Below are positions 8,737-17,163 of a DNA stretch of 64,000 nucleotides, piece after piece. Position 1 is the stretch's first letter. Each line of letters opens with the position of its first letter. The notes below the pieces were generated by a model, which saw nothing but the letters and a program-made list of their open reading frames with translations, was not told the DNA's origin and ran no database searches. This DNA comes from DASXAI01 sp963728985 (GTDB lineage Bacteria > Actinomycetota > Acidimicrobiia > Acidimicrobiales > Ilumatobacteraceae), in assembly GCA_963728985.1 (NCBI GenBank), contig CAVSME010000003.1, positions 496,001 to 560,000 on the forward strand. Direction: 5' to 3'. The position numbers and the translations under genes are program-made.

Positions 8737-10697
8737 TGGTGCCGGACTTCGAGACCCTCAAGCCGTTCCTCGTGCTCGGCCTGGCTCTCGGTGGCGTGTT
8801 CGCCATGTCGGGGGTGGGCCTCGTCGTCCTGTACCGCGCCACCGGTGTCCTGAACCTCGCCTACGGGGCGATCGGAGCCATGGGTGCTCTCATCTCGTGG
8901 TCGATGATCGACGTCGGTGTCAACGAGTGGGTGGCGTACCTCGCCTGCATCGCCTTCGGCGGGGCCGCCACCCTGATCTACGGCGTCGTCTTCGGGCCGC
9001 CGTTCGCGCCCCGCGACCCGTTGGTGAAGGCCATGGCGACGCTGGGCTTCCTGCTCATCCTGGTGGGGCTCATGCAGTACGTCTACGGCCAGAACGCGCA
9101 CTCGATCACGCTGCCCACGTCGAAGTGGAACTACGACCTCGGCGGCGTACGAGTGAGCTGGACACAGATCATCGGCGTGGCCTTCCCGATCCTCGTGACG
9201 GCGGGGACGGCGGTCTACCTTCGGGTCACGAAGACCGGCACGGCCATGCGGGCCTTGGCCAACGACCGCGAGATCACCGCCATGCTCGGCGTGCCCGTGC
9301 GCCGGGTGGAGGCGGCGGCGTGGTTCGGGTCGGGCCTCGTGTGCGGGATGGCGGGCTTGCTGCTGTCGAACCTTGTCGGGCTCGACATCGTGAGCCTCAC
9401 CTTCCTCGTGATCCCGGCGCTGGCGGCGGCCTTGATCGCCCAGCTCCGCTCGTTGTGGGTGACGTTGGCGGCGGGCTTCGTCATCGGGCTGGTGCAGTCG
9501 TGCCTCACGGCCTTCAGCGAGCTGGCCGAGTACCGAACGATGACGCCGTTCGTGCTCGCCATCGTGGCGCTGCTCTGGTTCGCCCGCGCGCGAGCCGGTC
9601 AGGACGTAGCGGTGGCGGCTCCCACCCTGGTCCCCGACGAGGCCGTCGCTGCCACCACCGTGCGGGCGAGGCGCATCGAACGCCGTCATCCGGTCCACCT
9701 GCTGGCCGCGGCGGCGGTGCTCCTCTTCGCGCTGTTCGCGCTGCCGGCCATGCTCGACAGCTACTGGCTGCAGATCATGACTGCGGTGGCCATCTACAGC
9801 ATCGTGACCCTCGGGCTCGGCTTGCTCGTCGGTCGCGTCGGCATGGTATCCCTGTGCCAGTTCGTGCTGATGGCCGTGGGCGCCTGGGTGGCGCTGCGGC
9901 TCAGCTACGCCACCTCGCTGCCGTTCCCGGTGCTGGTGCTGCTGGCCGGGGTGATCACGGGTGGAATCGGCATCCTGATCGGCCTGCCTGCACTCCGGCT
10001 GTCCGGCCTCTACCTGGCGCTCATCACACTGATGGCGGCGGGCGCCATCACCGTCCTGCTGCGCATCGCCCAGTTCCCCAACGGCGGCAACGGGTTCTTC
10101 GGCAACTCGCGCGCCGGCGGTTCGACGTCCACCCTGTCTCGTCCGGCGCTCGCCCACACCGACACCGGCTTCTACCGCTACTGCGTGATCGTGGCCGCCC
10201 TCATGTTCCTGCTCGGGCTCTGGCACGTGCGCAGCAAGGCCGGCCGGGCGTGGGCCGCCATCCGCCAGAGCCAGGCCACCGCCGTGGCCGCCGGCGTCAA
10301 CACCATGATGTACAAGCTGTGGGCCTTCGCGCTGGCGTCGTTCATGGCCGGCATCGCCGGGGCCCTGCTGGCCGGGGCCAGCGGCGGTGTCAACATCAAC
10401 CAGTTCCCGGTCCAGAACTCGATCACGCTGCTCGCCGTGGTGCTGATGGGCGGCGTCTACAACCTCTGGGGCGCCGTCGTCTCCGCGCTCTTCCTGCGCC
10501 TGCTGCCCGCCCTCCTCGACAACTGGGGCGTGGCCACCGAGTTCCTCACCATCCTCTTCGGGGTCGGCGTGCTGCAGGTGCTGCTGACCGCGCCCGGCGG
10601 CATCGTGGAGCAGATGCCGCGTGATCTCGGCAACCTCGGGCGCAAGATCGGCGGCCTGTTCACCCGGAGACCGAGCGAGCGGGAGCGGGCGCCGTGA
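8736..10697 (+). CDS. Fused LivH-LivM ABC permease
   Basis: A 653-residue integral membrane protein joining the two permease subunits of a branched-chain-type importer. The N-terminal half (about 1-290) matches LivH, with an early helix pair LGLALGGVFAMSGVGLVVLYR and the coupling segment TGTAMRALANDREITAMLGV. A cytoplasmic linker (about 290-320) leads to the LivM half, with GRVGMVSLCQFVLMAVGAW and the coupling segment GRAWAAIRQSQATAVAAGVN. Fusion of the two halves is common in actinobacteria. The GTG at 8736 overlaps the preceding TAG by one base, which supports translational coupling. A second GTG lies one codon later. Confidence 0.9.
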   Translation: MVPDFETLKPFLVLGLALGGVFAMSGVGLVVLYRATGVLNLAYGAIGAMGALISWSMIDVGVNEWVAYLACIAFGGAATLIYGVVFGPPFAPRDPLVKAMATLGFLLILVGLMQYVYGQNAHSITLPTSKWNYDLGGVRVSWTQIIGVAFPILVTAGTAVYLRVTKTGTAMRALANDREITAMLGVPVRRVEAAAWFGSGLVCGMAGLLLSNLVGLDIVSLTFLVIPALAAALIAQLRSLWVTLAAGFVIGLVQSCLTAFSELAEYRTMTPFVLAIVALLWFARARAGQDVAVAAPTLVPDEAVAATTVRARRIERRHPVHLLAAAAVLLFALFALPAMLDSYWLQIMTAVAIYSIVTLGLGLLVGRVGMVSLCQFVLMAVGAWVALRLSYATSLPFPVLVLLAGVITGGIGILIGLPALRLSGLYLALITLMAAGAITVLLRIAQFPNGGNGFFGNSRAGGSTSTLSRPALAHTDTGFYRYCVIVAALMFLLGLWHVRSKAGRAWAAIRQSQATAVAAGVNTMMYKLWAFALASFMAGIAGALLAGASGGVNINQFPVQNSITLLAVVLMGGVYNLWGAVVSALFLRLLPALLDNWGVATEFLTILFGVGVLQVLLTAPGGIVEQMPRDLGNLGRKIGGLFTRRPSERERAP

Positions 10698-11410
10698 TCG
10701 TCGTCGACCACCTCACCGTGCGTTTCGGCGGCGTCATCCCGCTCGACGAGATGACGCTCACGCTGCCCGGCGGGACATGCGGGCTCATCGGCCCGAACGG
10801 GGCCGGCAAGACCACGTTCTTCAACGTGCTGAGCGGCTTCGTGCGACCGGTGCGGGGCACGGTGCGGGCCTTCGACGAGGACCTCCTCGCCATGGCTGAC
10901 TTCCGCCGCGCCCGCTGGGGTGTCCGGCGCACGTTCCAGACCGAGCAGGCCATCGCCGATCTCACGGTGTTCGACAACGTGCTGCTGGTGCACGAGCAGA
11001 CCGGCGGGCCCCGCGGCTCGCGGCGCAACGACGTGCTCGCCGCCGCCGCCTTCGTCGGCCTGGAGCACGATGTGAACAAACGCGTCGGGACCCTGGGGGC
11101 CGGCCAGCGCCGGCTCGTCGAGATCGCGCGGGCGGTCGTGGGTCAGCCGAGGCTGGTGCTGCTCGACGAGCCCGCGGCCGGCCTGCCCGAGAGCGAGACC
11201 GAGCACCTGGCCGCCGTGATCCGGCGCATCCCCGACGAGACCGGGGCGTTGACGATCCTGGTCGACCACGACATGAGCCTCGTGTCGGCGTGCTGCGGCA
11301 CCACCGCCGTGCTCGACTTCGGCCGGCTGATCGCGTCAGGCCCGACCGCCGAGGTCCTGCGCGACGAGCTCGTCATCCGCGCCTACATCGGCACCGAGGA
11401 GGTGGCATGA
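10694..11410 (+). CDS. ABC transporter ATP-binding protein (LivG-like)
   Basis: A 238-residue ATPase for the importer. Walker A is GPNGAGKTT, Walker B is RLVLLDEPAAGL, and the switch His is in LVDHDMSLV. The signature loop reads LGAGQRR rather than LSGGQ, an unusual but tolerated variant seen in some LivG-type proteins. The GTG at 10694 overlaps the permease stop (GTGA), and the gene's own stop overlaps the next start (ATGA), so the three genes are coupled. LivG-type subunits pair with a LivF-type ATPase, here the next gene. Confidence 0.9.
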   Translation: MIVVDHLTVRFGGVIPLDEMTLTLPGGTCGLIGPNGAGKTTFFNVLSGFVRPVRGTVRAFDEDLLAMADFRRARWGVRRTFQTEQAIADLTVFDNVLLVHEQTGGPRGSRRNDVLAAAAFVGLEHDVNKRVGTLGAGQRRLVEIARAVVGQPRLVLLDEPAAGLPESETEHLAAVIRRIPDETGALTILVDHDMSLVSACCGTTAVLDFGRLIASGPTAEVLRDELVIRAYIGTEEVA

Positions 11411-12120
11411 CGGCGCTGCGCATCGAGGGCCTCAGCGTCCCGCGCGCCAACCGGGTGGTGCTGCGCGATGTCACGCTCGAGATCGCCGCCGGTGAGGTCA
11501 CCACGCTGCTCGGGCCCAACGGCACGGGGAAGTCCACGCTCGTGCTGGCCGTCGCCGGCGTGTTGCGCCCCACGGCTGGGCGCGTCCTCCTTGGCGACCA
11601 GGATCTCACCAAGCGTCGCCCCGAGAAGATCCGCCGCGCCGGCGTGGCCGTGGTGCCCGAAGGCCGGCGCCTGCTGCCCGAACTGAGCGTGGCCGACAAC
11701 CTGCGGGTCGCCACATACGCGCTGGCCAACGGCGAGGCCGAGAGCGGCATCGAGTACGCCCTCGGCCTGTTCCCCGAGCTGCGACCGCGGATGGAGACCA
11801 CGGCGCGCGACCTGTCGGGCGGCCAGCAGCAGATGGTGGTACTGGCCCAGGCCCTCGCGTCGCGGCCGTCGGTGCTCCTCGTCGACGAGCTCTCACTCGG
11901 CCTGGCGCCGCTCGTGGTCAAGCGACTCGTGCCCTCACTGGCGGCGGTGGCGGCGACCGGCGTGGGCGTGCTGCTGATCGAGCAGTTCGCCCACGTCGCC
12001 CTCAGCCTCGCCAACCGGGCCTACGTGCTCGGGGGCGGTCGCATCCGTTACGAGGGCACCGCCCAGGAGCTGAAGGAACACCCCGAGCTGCTGCACTCTG
12101 CTTACCTCCTACGCGTTTGA
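11407..12120 (+). CDS. ABC transporter ATP-binding protein (LivF-like)
   Basis: A 237-residue ATPase with Walker A GPNGTGKST, canonical signature LSGGQQQM, Walker B VLLVDELSLGL and the LivF-typical VPEGRRLLPELSVADNL. The Walker B segment has DELSLGL in place of the common DEPS, which is frequent in LivF-like proteins of soil actinobacteria. The ATG at 11407 overlaps the LivG-like stop by four bases. With the lipoprotein, fused permease and LivG-like ATPase it completes a full importer. Confidence 0.9.
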   Translation: MTALRIEGLSVPRANRVVLRDVTLEIAAGEVTTLLGPNGTGKSTLVLAVAGVLRPTAGRVLLGDQDLTKRRPEKIRRAGVAVVPEGRRLLPELSVADNLRVATYALANGEAESGIEYALGLFPELRPRMETTARDLSGGQQQMVVLAQALASRPSVLLVDELSLGLAPLVVKRLVPSLAAVAATGVGVLLIEQFAHVALSLANRAYVLGGGRIRYEGTAQELKEHPELLHSAYLLRV

Positions 12121-12143
12121 GTCGTTCATCCGGGAGGCTGACC

Positions 12144-12978
12144 ATGACGGACAAGGCCCATGCCGAGCTGCTGGCCGAGGTGCTCTCACGCTACGAGGGC
12201 TCACCGAGCCCCCGGCTCCGGGAGATCACCGAGGCGGCCATCCGCCACCTGCACGCCTTCGTGGAGGAGGTCGGGCTGCAGCGTGACGAGTGGTTCGCCG
12301 GCATCCAGTTCCTGACCGCGACCGGCAAGAAGTGCGACGGCGCCCGCCAGGAGTTCATCCTGCTGTCGGACACGCTCGGCGTCTCGACGCTGGTGGAGAT
12401 GGTCACCCACGACGGCGCCGAGGGCAGCACCGAGAACACCGTGCTCGGACCGTTCTTCGTGCCGGGCTCACCACATCGTCGAGCGCGGCGAGTCCATGTT
12501 GATCGACCCCGACGACGGCGATCGGGTGGTGATCCGTGGCACCGTCACCGACATCGACGGCGCGCCCATCGCCGGGGCCACGCTCGACTGCTGGCAGAAC
12601 GCCACCGCCGGCTTCTACGCCGTGCAACAACCGGACGTGCAGTCGGCCGAGAACCTCCGCGGCATCTACACGACGGGCACCGACGGTGGCTACGAGATCC
12701 GCACGGTGCGGCCGGTGCCATACCCCATCCCGTCCGATGGACCGGCCGGAGATCTCCTGAAGGCGCACGGTCGAGCGTGGATGCGCCCGGGCCACACCCA
12801 CATGTGGGTGCGGGCCCCGGGCTACAAGGACCTCATCACCCACGTGTTCGACGAGCAGTCCGCCCACCTCGACGACGACGCCGTCTTCGGTGTGCGCGAC
12901 AGCCTCGTCCGCCGGTTCACACCCGACGCCGGCGGCGAGCTGGCCACCACGTTCGACGTCGTGCTGGACCGGACGTGA
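12144..12978 (+). pseudogene. Intradiol ring-cleavage dioxygenase (hydroxyquinol/catechol 1,2-dioxygenase type), frameshifted
   Basis: The N-terminal dimerisation domain reads from the ATG at 12144 (ribosome site GGGAGG) to NTVLGPFFVPGS. The catalytic domain continues in a different frame from HHIVERGESM at about 12473 to the stop at 12978. The catalytic part keeps the intradiol signature region (GAPIAGATLDCWQN), Tyr residues in GFYAVQ and VPYPIP, and the HTHMW pair of iron-ligand histidines. The net shift is +1 (or -2), at TCACCACATC. Intact, the enzyme would open a catechol or hydroxyquinol ring between the hydroxyls to a muconate. It sits in the transporter operon 23 bases after the LivF-like gene. 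Confidence 0.85.
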
Positions 12979-13049
12979 TCATCCGGTCCCACCCGCGCCG
13001 GCAGGGCAAGAGAATTGGTGAGGCCGCGACGAGCCCCTACCGTTGCTCC

Positions 13050-13526
13050 GTGGCGAGGCGGTCAGCACCGAGCAGCGACGCCCCCGCGGTCGACGGCCAT
13101 CCCACGTTGCTCTACTTGGTCGGGCGCATGGATCGTGTCGTGCGCCGAGCGATCGACGACGTCGTCAAGGCGCACGGCCTGTCGGTCAACCAGTACACGA
13201 CGCTCAGCGTGCTCGACCACCGCAGCGGCCTCTCCAACGCCCAGCTCGCCCGCCGCTCGCTCGTGTCACCGCAGTCGGCCAACGAGGTCCTCCTCACGCT
13301 CGAGCAGCGGGGGCTGGTGCGCCGGCGGGCCCATCCCGACCACGGCCGCATCCTCCAGACCCGCCTCACGGCCAAGGGCCGCCGCACGCTGGCGGCGTGC
13401 GACGCCGATGTTCGCGAGGTGGAGGCGACCATGGTGAAGGCGCTCGACGCCAAGCAGCAGAAGGCTCTGCGCCAGGGCCTGCTGAGCTGCATCCACTCGA
13501 TGCACGGCGGCCTGGAGGACGAGTGA
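13050..13526 (+). CDS. MarR-family transcriptional regulator
   Basis: A 158-residue winged-helix protein with the MarR layout: an N-terminal dimerisation helix (PTLLYLVGRMDRVVRRAI), recognition region GLSNAQLARRSLVSPQSANEVL, and a wing with RRRAHPDHGRILQTRLTAKG containing the D-x-R signature. MarR proteins in aromatic operons usually sense the substrate or a phenolic intermediate and repress the operon. Here it is encoded with the importer and ring-cleavage genes, so autoregulation through the divergent region at 7160 is plausible. The start is the GTG at 13050. No strong ribosome site is visible, and the ATG at 13128 would shorten the N-terminal helix. Confidence 0.8.
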   Translation: MARRSAPSSDAPAVDGHPTLLYLVGRMDRVVRRAIDDVVKAHGLSVNQYTTLSVLDHRSGLSNAQLARRSLVSPQSANEVLLTLEQRGLVRRRAHPDHGRILQTRLTAKGRRTLAACDADVREVEATMVKALDAKQQKALRQGLLSCIHSMHGGLEDE

Positions 13527-14164
13527 CGGCAGGCCATCAGAGCCATCCCGACCTGCTGGTGTTGCACGCGCTGCGCCTGAAGGGGTTCGCCGAGCCTCCC
13601 GCCGTATCCGAGGCCACCGGCGTCGAGGAAACCTACGTGGTCGGGCGGCTCACCACGTTCCAGCAACGGGACATGGTGAAGCGGCGCGAGGGGAAGGTGT
13701 CGGGCTTCTTGCTGCTACCGGCGGGCAAGGAGCACCATGCCGCGCTGCTCGACGAGGACCGCGCCGCGGCCGCCTGCGACGAACGGATCGAGGCGGCGTA
13801 CGCCGCCTTCCTCGCTCACAACGAGACGTTCAAGCAGTTGTGCGCCGAGTGGCAGCTACGACCGGTCGGCGGCGCCGCGGTGGCCAACGACCACACCGAT
13901 GCCGCTTACGACGCCGCCATCGTGGAGCGCCTCGCCGCCTTCCAGCCCGACGTGGCCGCGGTGGTCGACGACCTGGCCGCCGCCCTGGCCCGGTTCGGGC
14001 CGTACACGGGCCGGCTGACGGACGCCGCCGGGCGCTTCGCCGGGGGTGACCACTCGGCGCTGGCCAAGCCGCTGGCCCGTTCGTACCACGACGTCTGGAT
14101 GGAGTTGCACGAGGACTTCCTGGTGACCCTGCGCCGCCAGCGCGACGCGTCCGACGGCTACTGA
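13523..14164 (+). CDS. Winged-helix-like protein of unknown function
   Basis: A 213-residue protein whose GTG start overlaps the MarR stop by four bases (GTGA). The first 70 residues (LLVLHALRLKGFAEPPAVSEATGVEETYVVGRL, then VKRREGKVSGFLLLPAGK) look like a winged helix with a beta hairpin. The remaining 140 residues are helical, with ETFKQLCAEWQLRP and a C-terminal SYHDVWMELHEDFL. I cannot name a family. Coupling to a MarR gene and the helix-turn-helix-like N-terminus suggest a regulatory or co-sensor role, but an enzyme-associated domain is equally possible. Confidence 0.65.
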   Translation: MTAGHQSHPDLLVLHALRLKGFAEPPAVSEATGVEETYVVGRLTTFQQRDMVKRREGKVSGFLLLPAGKEHHAALLDEDRAAAACDERIEAAYAAFLAHNETFKQLCAEWQLRPVGGAAVANDHTDAAYDAAIVERLAAFQPDVAAVVDDLAAALARFGPYTGRLTDAAGRFAGGDHSALAKPLARSYHDVWMELHEDFLVTLRRQRDASDGY

Positions 14165-14194
14165 CAAAGGCCGGTCGGACTACGATCCGCGGCG

Positions 14195-16432
14195 TTGGCG
14201 ACCGGGCGGACCCAATCGAGGCGGCCATGGCGTTGGTTCTTCGCGGCCGTGGCTGCCGTCGCCCTGCTGGCCGGTCCGGCGACGCCGGCCGGCGCCGCTG
14301 TTCCCCGCACTGATCCGCCCCCCACCGATCCCGGGCTGCAGCCGGCCATCGTCGGAGGCACGTTGGCGGCCGCCGGCGAGTTCCCCTGGATCGCCGCCCT
14401 CACCCGCAGCGCCAGCGACCCGTTCCACTCCCTGGCCTGCGGCGGGTCCATCGTGGCCCGGCGCTGGGTGGTGACGGCGGCGCACTGCATCACCCAGGTC
14501 GGCCAGTTCAACCCGATGGACTACCAGGTGATCATCGGCCTGAATCACCTCCCGACCTCCCCCGACCCGGCGCACACGTACACGGTCGCCTCGTACCAGT
14601 TCGACGCCCGCTGGAACCCCCAGACACAGGTGCACGACCTCGCCGTGCTCCGGTTGACCCGCGACGTCGCCGTGGCCCCCGTGGTCGTGCCCCGCGCCCC
14701 GGACGCCGCCGCCTGGGCGGGAGGCCAGCCGGCCACCGCCGCCGGCTGGGGCCGGACCACCGAGAACGGATCCACGTCGCAGGATCTGCGCAAGGTGACG
14801 ATGCCGATCGTCAGCGACGCCACGTGCGCCGCGGAGTACGGCCTCTCGGCGGTCCAGACCACGCTCATGCTGTGCGCCGGGCAACCCGCCGGCGGCATGG
14901 ACACGTGCCAAGGTGACTCCGGTGGTCCGCTCCTCGTGACCGGGGCGAGCGGACCGCTGCTGGCCGGGGCCACCAGCTTCGGCCAGGGCTGCGCCCGACC
15001 CGGGTTCGCCGGCATCTACACCGAGGTCGCCGCCGAGCGCGACTTCCTCGACGCGGCCATCGCGCCGGACACGCCCACGCTGCTGTCCGCCGGGCCCGCC
15101 GGGCCGGGGGCGGCCACGGTCACGTTCGCTCCTGGCGCCGCCGACCGTGGCGTCGACGTGACCGGCTACGCCGTCGTCGCCGCGCCAGGCGGGGCGACGG
15201 CGACCGTGCCCGCCGGTGCCACCTCGGCCACCGTGACGGGATTGGCCAACGGCACGAACTACTCCTTCACCGTGCACGCGCTGTCGGCCATCGGGACGAG
15301 CGCCGCGTCGAACGCCGCCACGGTGACGACGGTGTCGGCGGCCGGTACCTACACGGCGCTGGCGCCGCAGCGTCTGGCCGACACGCGCCAGACGGTCGCC
15401 ATCGCCGCCGGCACGTCGCTCCCGATCGTCGTGACGGGGCGCGCCGGGCTCCCCTCGTCCGACGTGAGCGCGGTAACGGTCAACCTCACCGCCACCGGCG
15501 CCCAGGAGGCCGGGTACCTCACCGCCTACCCGTGCGGCACCACCCCGCCGCTCGCCTCCAACGTGAACTACCGACCCGGCCAGACCGTGGCCAACGCCGC
15601 CACCGTCGCCGTCGGTTCCGGTGGAGCGATCTGCGTGTTCAGCCTGGCGACGGCGGACGTGGTGGTCGACGTGACGGGGTGGTACTCGGCGGCGGCGGGT
15701 CCGTTCGCCGCCCGCTTCTCCCCCGTCGTGCCCGCCCGCCTCCTGGACACCCGGACGGCGGCGGCCAAGGTCGGTGCCGGCGCCACCGTCGCCGTGCCCG
15801 TGCTCGGTCGGGGTGGGCTCCCGGCCGATGACGTCACCGCCGTGACCGTGAACCTGACTGCCATCGACGGCGATGCCCCCGGCTACCTCACCGCGTTCCC
15901 CTGTGACGCCAACCCGCCGCTGGCGTCGACGGTGAACTACGAGGCCGGCACCGTCGTGCCCAACGCCGCCACGGTCGCCGTCGGTGTCGGGGGGACCGTG
16001 TGCGTCTTCTCGTTGGCACCGGCCCACGTCGTGCTCGACGTCACCGGGTTCTCGACCGACGGGCCCGGCGCGCCGGGTAGCCGCTTCGCGCCGATGCCAC
16101 CCCAGCGGGTCATGGACACCCGCTCCGGCCTCAACGGCACCCGTCTGCCGGGTGGATCGGTGCTGTCGCTGCCCGTCGGCCCGCTGCTCGGCCAGACGAG
16201 CGGGCTCACGGCCGTGGTCCTGAACGTCACCGCCGCCAACCCCGCCGCCGCCGGCTACGTCACGGTCTTCCCGTGCGGGGGCACGCCGCCGCTGGCGTCC
16301 AACCTGAACTACCTACCTGGCGAGGTCATACCCAACCAGGTGACGGTGGGTGTCGGAGCCGCCGGTGACGTGTGCTTCACGTCGCTGGCCGACGTGGATC
16401 TGATCGTGGATGTCAGCGGCACCTACAGCTGA
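14195..16432 (+). CDS. Secreted trypsin-like serine protease with Fn3 domain and three C-terminal beta repeats
   Basis: A 745-residue exported S1 protease. A signal peptide with a twin-Arg-like start (RRPWRWFFAAVAAVALLAG) precedes a propeptide and the activation site before IVGG (52-55). The catalytic triad is His97 (TAAHC), Asp148 (HDLAVL) and Ser242 (GDSGGP). Asp236 at the base of S1 (DTCQGDSGG) predicts cleavage after Arg or Lys. An Fn3-like domain spans about 292-382. Three copies of a domain of about 115 residues follow (386-498, 507-618, 629-745), each with a D-T-R near its start, VTVNLTA or VLNVTA, GYLT or GYVT, PCG or PCD, PPLAS and a closing VDVTG or VDVSG. The start is probably the TTG at 14195, since no in-frame ATG precedes the signal peptide. 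Confidence 0.9.
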   Translation: MATGRTQSRRPWRWFFAAVAAVALLAGPATPAGAAVPRTDPPPTDPGLQPAIVGGTLAAAGEFPWIAALTRSASDPFHSLACGGSIVARRWVVTAAHCITQVGQFNPMDYQVIIGLNHLPTSPDPAHTYTVASYQFDARWNPQTQVHDLAVLRLTRDVAVAPVVVPRAPDAAAWAGGQPATAAGWGRTTENGSTSQDLRKVTMPIVSDATCAAEYGLSAVQTTLMLCAGQPAGGMDTCQGDSGGPLLVTGASGPLLAGATSFGQGCARPGFAGIYTEVAAERDFLDAAIAPDTPTLLSAGPAGPGAATVTFAPGAADRGVDVTGYAVVAAPGGATATVPAGATSATVTGLANGTNYSFTVHALSAIGTSAASNAATVTTVSAAGTYTALAPQRLADTRQTVAIAAGTSLPIVVTGRAGLPSSDVSAVTVNLTATGAQEAGYLTAYPCGTTPPLASNVNYRPGQTVANAATVAVGSGGAICVFSLATADVVVDVTGWYSAAAGPFAARFSPVVPARLLDTRTAAAKVGAGATVAVPVLGRGGLPADDVTAVTVNLTAIDGDAPGYLTAFPCDANPPLASTVNYEAGTVVPNAATVAVGVGGTVCVFSLAPAHVVLDVTGFSTDGPGAPGSRFAPMPPQRVMDTRSGLNGTRLPGGSVLSLPVGPLLGQTSGLTAVVLNVTAANPAAAGYVTVFPCGGTPPLASNLNYLPGEVIPNQVTVGVGAAGDVCFTSLADVDLIVDVSGTYS

Positions 16433-16433
16433 T

Positions 16434-16991
16434 TCAGGCGACGGCGCTCTCGAGCTCGACGGCGCGGCGGAGCTTGGTGAGGATCCGGGCCCGGCTCGGG
16501 CCGATGCTGCCGACCGGCCGGTGCACGCTGGCGGCGATCCGCCGGTAGTCGGGGCGCCGCTCCGCCGTCAGCAAGACGATGAGCTGGCGCTCGTCGGGAC
16601 GCACCGTGCGCAGCAGGTTCTCCACCAGGGCGCGATCGGCGGCCCGCAGGGCGCCGATGTCGGGCTGGGTGTCGAGCGGCGCTTCGCCGTCGGGCAGGCG
16701 CTCGGCCGCCATCTCCCGGCGACCGCAGCGCAGCCGGCGCCGGCACTCGTTGGCCGCCGTGACCCACAGCCAGGGCGCCACCCGGTCGGGCTGCTTCAGC
16801 CGGCTGGCCGACTGCCAGAACGCCAGCCACACCTGCTGCGTCACGTCGTCCACGTCGGCCGCGGAGAGGCGGAAGCGGCGGCCGCAGGCCCGTACGAGGG
16901 GACTGAACGTCTCGTAGAGCACGTCGAAGGCCTCGGCGTCGCCCTGCTGGCAGCGCTCGACCAGGTCGGACACGGTGAGTGCCGGTTCCAT
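16434..16991 (-). CDS. ECF-type RNA polymerase sigma factor
   Basis: A 185-residue sigma-70 family protein with region 2 (FDVLYETFSPLVRACGRRF through DVDDVTQQVWLAFWQS) and region 4 (TVRPDERQLIVLL through RPDYRRIAASVHRPVGSIGPSRARIL). The start is the ATG at 16991, preceded by GAGGAGGGG. It is convergent with the trypsin gene, the two stops being separated by one base, and divergent from a Crp/Fnr regulator. No anti-sigma gene is adjacent, so its control is unclear. Region 4 has an atypical HTH sequence (SVHRPVGSIGPSRAR) of the kind found in sigma-like proteins with a GPSR motif. Confidence 0.85.
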   Translation of the reverse strand: MEPALTVSDLVERCQQGDAEAFDVLYETFSPLVRACGRRFRLSAADVDDVTQQVWLAFWQSASRLKQPDRVAPWLWVTAANECRRRLRCGRREMAAERLPDGEAPLDTQPDIGALRAADRALVENLLRTVRPDERQLIVLLTAERRPDYRRIAASVHRPVGSIGPSRARILTKLRRAVELESAVA

Positions 16992-17081
16992 GTTGACCCC
17001 TCCTCGGCGCCGCGCGGCGCCCGTCTGACCTCTTCCATTGGACGCCACACACGACCCAGTGACCACGCTCCGTGCCGCGCT

Positions 17082-17107
17082 ACGAACACGTCGTTGTGCG
17101 TGTTCGT
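17082..17107. promoter_or_regulatory. Inverted repeat in the sigma/Crp divergent region
   Basis: ACGAACAC and GTGTTCGT are perfect 8-bp inverted repeats separated by 10 bases, located between the sigma factor start (16991) and the Crp/Fnr start (17164). Symmetry, size and position fit an operator controlling one or both genes, possibly autoregulation by the Crp/Fnr protein. It does not match the classical TGTGA-N6-TCACA site. Confidence 0.4.
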
Positions 17108-17163
17108 TCCTGGTGGTTACGCTGCGGCCGTCCGGCGGAGGGCGACGAGGAGGCGGACTGCCC

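Noticed and set aside
8733..10226. 497-codon minus-strand frame opposite the LivH-LivM permease
   Set aside because: It is the reverse of transmembrane codons, very rich in Arg, His and Gln, and matches no family.
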